Assembly: GCA_036986155.1 (NCBI GenBank)
Contig: BTRA01000125.1
Span: forward strand, 1 to 8,390
Origin: JACZXQ01 sp036986155
GTDB lineage: Bacteria > Gemmatimonadota > Gemmatimonadetes > Longimicrobiales > Gaopeijiaceae
Length of the DNA: 8,390 bases
Direction of reading: 5' to 3'
The notes beneath the pieces were generated by a model. It was not told where the DNA came from and did not search any database. It worked only from the letters and a program-made list of their open reading frames with translations. Positions 5,649-8,390 of this stretch are shown piece after piece. How positions within the stretch are numbered: the stretch's first letter is position 1; the number at the start of each line of letters is the position of its first letter. Made by a program: the position numbers and the translations under genes.

Positions 5649-6554
5649 ATGAGTGAAGTAATGCAACGGCCCATCAATGTGCTGCTCGTCGAGAGCGACC
5701 CCGAAGATCTGGACGGACTTCGGAAAAGCCTTGCCGAGACGGCCGGCGGCCCAATCGAGTTCGAATGGGTGGGTGAACTGGCCACCGCTCTCCAGAAGCT
5801 CTCCGCGGGCGGGTTCGACGCCGTGGTCCTGGATCCCTCCCTCCCCGACAGTGATGGAATCGTGAGCTTCGAGCGGACGAATGCGTTCGCTCCGGACGTG
5901 CCGATCATCGTGGTTTCCGACCTGGACGACGATGAATTGGCCGTGAGCACCGTACAGGGCGGCGCTCAGGACTTTCTAGGGAGGCATGAGGCGACGCCCG
6001 CAGTCCTGGCCCGGTCGATCCGCTATGCGATCGAGCGCCACCGCCTGCTGTCGGCCCTGCGAAGCCTCTCTCTGATCGACGAAGTGACGAACCTCTACAA
6101 TCGCGGGGGCTTCGCTGATCTCGGCGAGCAGTACGTGAAGCTGGCGAGGCGCACGGAGCGGGGCATCACGCTGGTGTATGTGGACATCGACCGCTTCAAG
6201 ACCATCAACGACTCCCTAGGCCATCACATCGGGGATCGAGCTCTCCTCAAGGTGGCCGAGATCCTACGTGTCACGTTTCGCCGCTCCGATCTCATTGCGC
6301 GATTGGACGGTGATGATTTTGCGGTACTAGCTCTGGAGGCTACCGGGGAGGACGCGACCGCTCTGGTGGGGCGCCTGAGGCGACAGGTGTCTGACTCCAA
6401 CGAGTCGAGCAAAGAGCCGTACCAACTCTCGATTAGTGTGGGAATGGCCCGGTACGAAGGAGAGGGCCGGATCACGCTCGAGGGCTTGCTGGACCAAGCG
6501 GATAAGGCGATGCAGAAAGAGAAGGCTGAAAAACGTCGCGTGGTAGAGCCGTAG
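5649..6554 (+). CDS. Receiver-GGDEF protein (diguanylate cyclase family, divergent active site)
   Basis: 301 aa from ATG 5649, chosen because the receiver fold (INVLLVESDPED) begins nine residues later. The earlier ATG 5592 adds a proline-rich stretch unlike the family and overlaps a possible promoter; ATG 5661 is also possible. Receiver domain about 9-125: phosphoacceptor D62 (VVLDPSLPDSDG) and S90 in the Thr/Ser position are present, but the second acidic-pocket residue is S16 and the conserved lysine is R112. GGDEF domain about 140-300: metal and substrate residues D179, F183, K184, N187 and D188 are present, as is GHHIGD. The signature reads D220-G-D-D-F224 instead of GGDEF/GGEEF. An RxxD inhibitory site (R211, D214) sits the usual five residues ahead. 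The family makes c-di-GMP from two GTP; activity here is uncertain. The downstream pilus/secretion-type ATPase gene starts nine bases later. Confidence 0.92.
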   Translation: MSEVMQRPINVLLVESDPEDLDGLRKSLAETAGGPIEFEWVGELATALQKLSAGGFDAVVLDPSLPDSDGIVSFERTNAFAPDVPIIVVSDLDDDELAVSTVQGGAQDFLGRHEATPAVLARSIRYAIERHRLLSALRSLSLIDEVTNLYNRGGFADLGEQYVKLARRTERGITLVYVDIDRFKTINDSLGHHIGDRALLKVAEILRVTFRRSDLIARLDGDDFAVLALEATGEDATALVGRLRRQVSDSNESSKEPYQLSISVGMARYEGEGRITLEGLLDQADKAMQKEKAEKRRVVEP

Positions 6555-6563
6555 GCGACGCAG

Positions 6564-8390
6564 ATGGCGAAGAAGAAGAGAAGACCTGCTAAGGCGTCCG
6601 ACACCACCCATGTTCGCGGCGAAGATGACGCGACGGACGAACCCAAGGGCTTATCAGACGATGAAGTCGTGGAGGAGACCGATCTAGAGATGGAAGTCGA
6701 TGAGACGTCGGCCGCGACTCTGGAGCCCACACGTCCGCTAGCCGTACACTGGCTCGTCCGCATCGCGGAGCGGGCCGGGCTAGCTGGTGATCGCCCGGAG
6801 ATCAGTGCGCAGTTGCCCGCAGCGGAGGCGTGGGGCTCCGTCGTGCGAGCGTACGAACTGCCCGACCAGCGACTGGCCGAATTGGTGGCTGAGTATTTCA
6901 GGCTCGACACGGCCGGGTTCGAGAGCGCCGACCCGAACGCGGCGCTCCTCGTACCGGAGGTGATGTCCCGAAAGCATCACATCTATCCGCTGCACGACAC
7001 CGACCGAAATTTGGTAGTCGCCACCTGTGACCCCACTGACGTCGAGGCCGAACGGGCGTTGGGGTTCAGCACGGGCCGGACCGCGATCTTCCAAGTAGCC
7101 TCTCCCACGGCCATTCAGGAGGCCATGGACGCCCGCTTCTCGCCGGAGCTGGCGGTGGAGACGCTTCTCGGCACGCTCGAAGCCGAGGACCTCTCAGACG
7201 ACGCCGTCAAGTTAGTGGAGGAGATGGGCCCGGAGTCCATCTCGCATGGTGATGCATCGGCCACCCCTGTGGTCAAGCTCACCAACCTCATCATACGAGA
7301 CGGTATCGCACAGGGTGCCAGCGACATCCACGTGGAGCCCGGACGCAGTATCGGCACGATCCGCTACCGCGTCGATGGCGTGCTGCGTAAGCATATGGAC
7401 CTACCCATGAGCGCGATGAACCGTGTCATCTCGCGCATCAAGATCATCTCTAGGCTCGACATAGCCGACCGGCTTCGTCCGCAGGACGGCAAGGCCAGGG
7501 TCCGCATCGGCACTTTGGCGTACGACCTGAGGATCTCGACCCTCCCGGCAGGTGGAGCCGAGAAGTGCGTGATCCGGATCCTCGATTCCAACCGTTCGTT
7601 GAGTCTGGAGGACTTGGATGTTCCAGCCATCGAACTCGCCCGCCTGCGACAACTGCTCAGCCACAGGGACGGCATCGTACTCGTGACGGGACCCACCGGC
7701 TCTGGAAAGACCACGACGCTCTACGGTGCGCTTCGTGAGTTGGCCACGGGGAAGGTCAATATCATGACCGTTGAAGACCCCATCGAGTACGAGCTTCCGA
7801 GTGTCACTCAGACGCAGGTCGAGGTAAAGCAGGGACTCACCTTCGGATCCGTGCTCCGCTCGATTCTGCGTCAGGACCCCGATGTCATTCTCGTCGGCGA
7901 GATTCGGGACCGGGAGACTGCCGAGACGGCCGCCCAGGCTGCGATGACCGGCCATATAGTACTCGCGACGGTGCACGCGAACGACGCCGTGAGTTCGGTC
8001 GCCCGAATGGCCGACCTCGGCCTGCCGTGGTCCACCATAGGGACTACACTCCGCGGCACCCTTGCCCAACGGTTGCTGCGAAGGGTCTGTGCCGCGTGCG
8101 CCGATCCCGTACGGGGCCGTCTTACGCCCGAGGAGCAGCGGTTGACGGATAAGAACGGCATCGAGCCGGTCGTTCGGGCTGTGGGCTGTAGCGAGTGCGG
8201 GTTCACTGGCTACCGCGGACGTATCCCGGTCGTAGAGGTGCTCATCTCCGGCCCGCGCTTCCAGGCAGCAGTAGAGGCTCGGAAGGGGTGGGGTACGCTC
8301 ACAAGAATTGCCCAGCAGGGGGGCCTCCGCACCATGCACGACGTCTCGCTCGAATGGGTCAAACAGGGCAAGACCACTCTAGACGAGGTG
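6564..8390 (+). CDS. GspE/PilB-type assembly ATPase (3' end cut by window)
   Basis: 609 codons are open from ATG 6564 to the window end; family size suggests only a few C-terminal residues are missing. Residues 1-55 are a lysine-rich start followed by an acidic, low-complexity tail. Residues about 88-193 match a GSPII_E_N (MshEN-like) domain (LVPEVMSRKHHIYPL, then NLVVATCDPTD). The ATPase part starts near 235: ASDIHVEP 252-259, RPQDGK 305-310, Walker A GPTGSGKTT 376-384 (K382), aspartate box TVEDPIEYE 402-410, Walker B DVILVGEIRD 440-449 (E446), histidine box TGHIVLATVHAND 462-474. A tetracysteine zinc site is present: C509/C512 and C542/C545. The zinc site and full motif set fit GspE/PilB extension motors and argue against PilT. 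The enzyme powers type IV pilus or type II secretion pseudopilus assembly at the inner membrane. Which system cannot be settled without the genes beyond 8390. Confidence 0.95.
   Translation, partial: MAKKKRRPAKASDTTHVRGEDDATDEPKGLSDDEVVEETDLEMEVDETSAATLEPTRPLAVHWLVRIAERAGLAGDRPEISAQLPAAEAWGSVVRAYELPDQRLAELVAEYFRLDTAGFESADPNAALLVPEVMSRKHHIYPLHDTDRNLVVATCDPTDVEAERALGFSTGRTAIFQVASPTAIQEAMDARFSPELAVETLLGTLEAEDLSDDAVKLVEEMGPESISHGDASATPVVKLTNLIIRDGIAQGASDIHVEPGRSIGTIRYRVDGVLRKHMDLPMSAMNRVISRIKIISRLDIADRLRPQDGKARVRIGTLAYDLRISTLPAGGAEKCVIRILDSNRSLSLEDLDVPAIELARLRQLLSHRDGIVLVTGPTGSGKTTTLYGALRELATGKVNIMTVEDPIEYELPSVTQTQVEVKQGLTFGSVLRSILRQDPDVILVGEIRDRETAETAAQAAMTGHIVLATVHANDAVSSVARMADLGLPWSTIGTTLRGTLAQRLLRRVCAACADPVRGRLTPEEQRLTDKNGIEPVVRAVGCSECGFTGYRGRIPVVEVLISGPRFQAAVEARKGWGTLTRIAQQGGLRTMHDVSLEWVKQGKTTLDEV

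Noticed and set aside
7401..8339. Long open frame on the minus strand, antisense to the assembly ATPase
   Set aside because: The plus strand encodes an unmistakable GspE/PilB ATPase there. High third-position G+C leaves antisense frames open, and the antisense product shows no recognisable domain.
1..8390. CRISPR array, tRNA/rRNA, insertion sequence, prophage or toxin-antitoxin genes
   Set aside because: No direct nucleotide repeat array, no tRNA-like cloverleaf, no transposase or integrase motifs, and no small paired genes were seen on either strand.

Overview
The window is a dense, one-strand (+), high-G+C stretch of bacterial chromosome. It holds eight protein-coding genes; the first (5' end) and last (3' end) are cut by the window edges. 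The organism is probably Gemmatimonadota or a similar high-G+C didermal lineage. That rests on remembered protein style: an ECF sigma factor followed by a non-zinc-finger membrane partner with a 'PP..P...MW..I' N-terminus, and exported HEAT proteins rich in FWLGQS-type helices. It was not verified by search.

Region 1 (1-1841) is a sigma-54-type two-component system. It has the C-terminal part of an NtrC-family activator and a complete NtrY/NtrB-like membrane histidine kinase, which overlap by four bases (GTGA). A gap of about 150-200 bases follows, with a weak candidate ECF-type promoter.

Region 2 (about 1998-5533) looks like one operon. It runs: ECF sigma factor; single-pass membrane protein in the anti-sigma position (stop/start overlap); a 460-aa exported protein with a TPR-like part and at least eight HEAT repeats; and a 265-aa exported paralogue with three clear repeats (ATGA overlap with the gene before). 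It ends in a perfect 10-bp GC-rich hairpin followed by a pyrimidine-rich tail. This is a plausible envelope-sensing regulon: sigma, its membrane brake, and two exported scaffold proteins. The last two have no known function that can be read from sequence.

Region 3 (5534-8390) starts with a weak sigma-70-like promoter. It encodes a receiver-GGDEF protein with several substituted key residues, then, 9 bases later, a GspE/PilB-type assembly ATPase that is open to the window end. The ATPase carries a GSPII_E_N (MshEN-like) N-terminal domain. Pairing a c-di-GMP-type signalling gene with a pilus or secretion ATPase suggests local control of type IV pili or type II secretion.

No tRNA, rRNA, CRISPR array, insertion sequence or phage feature was seen. 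No stretch over 300 bases lacks a gene.
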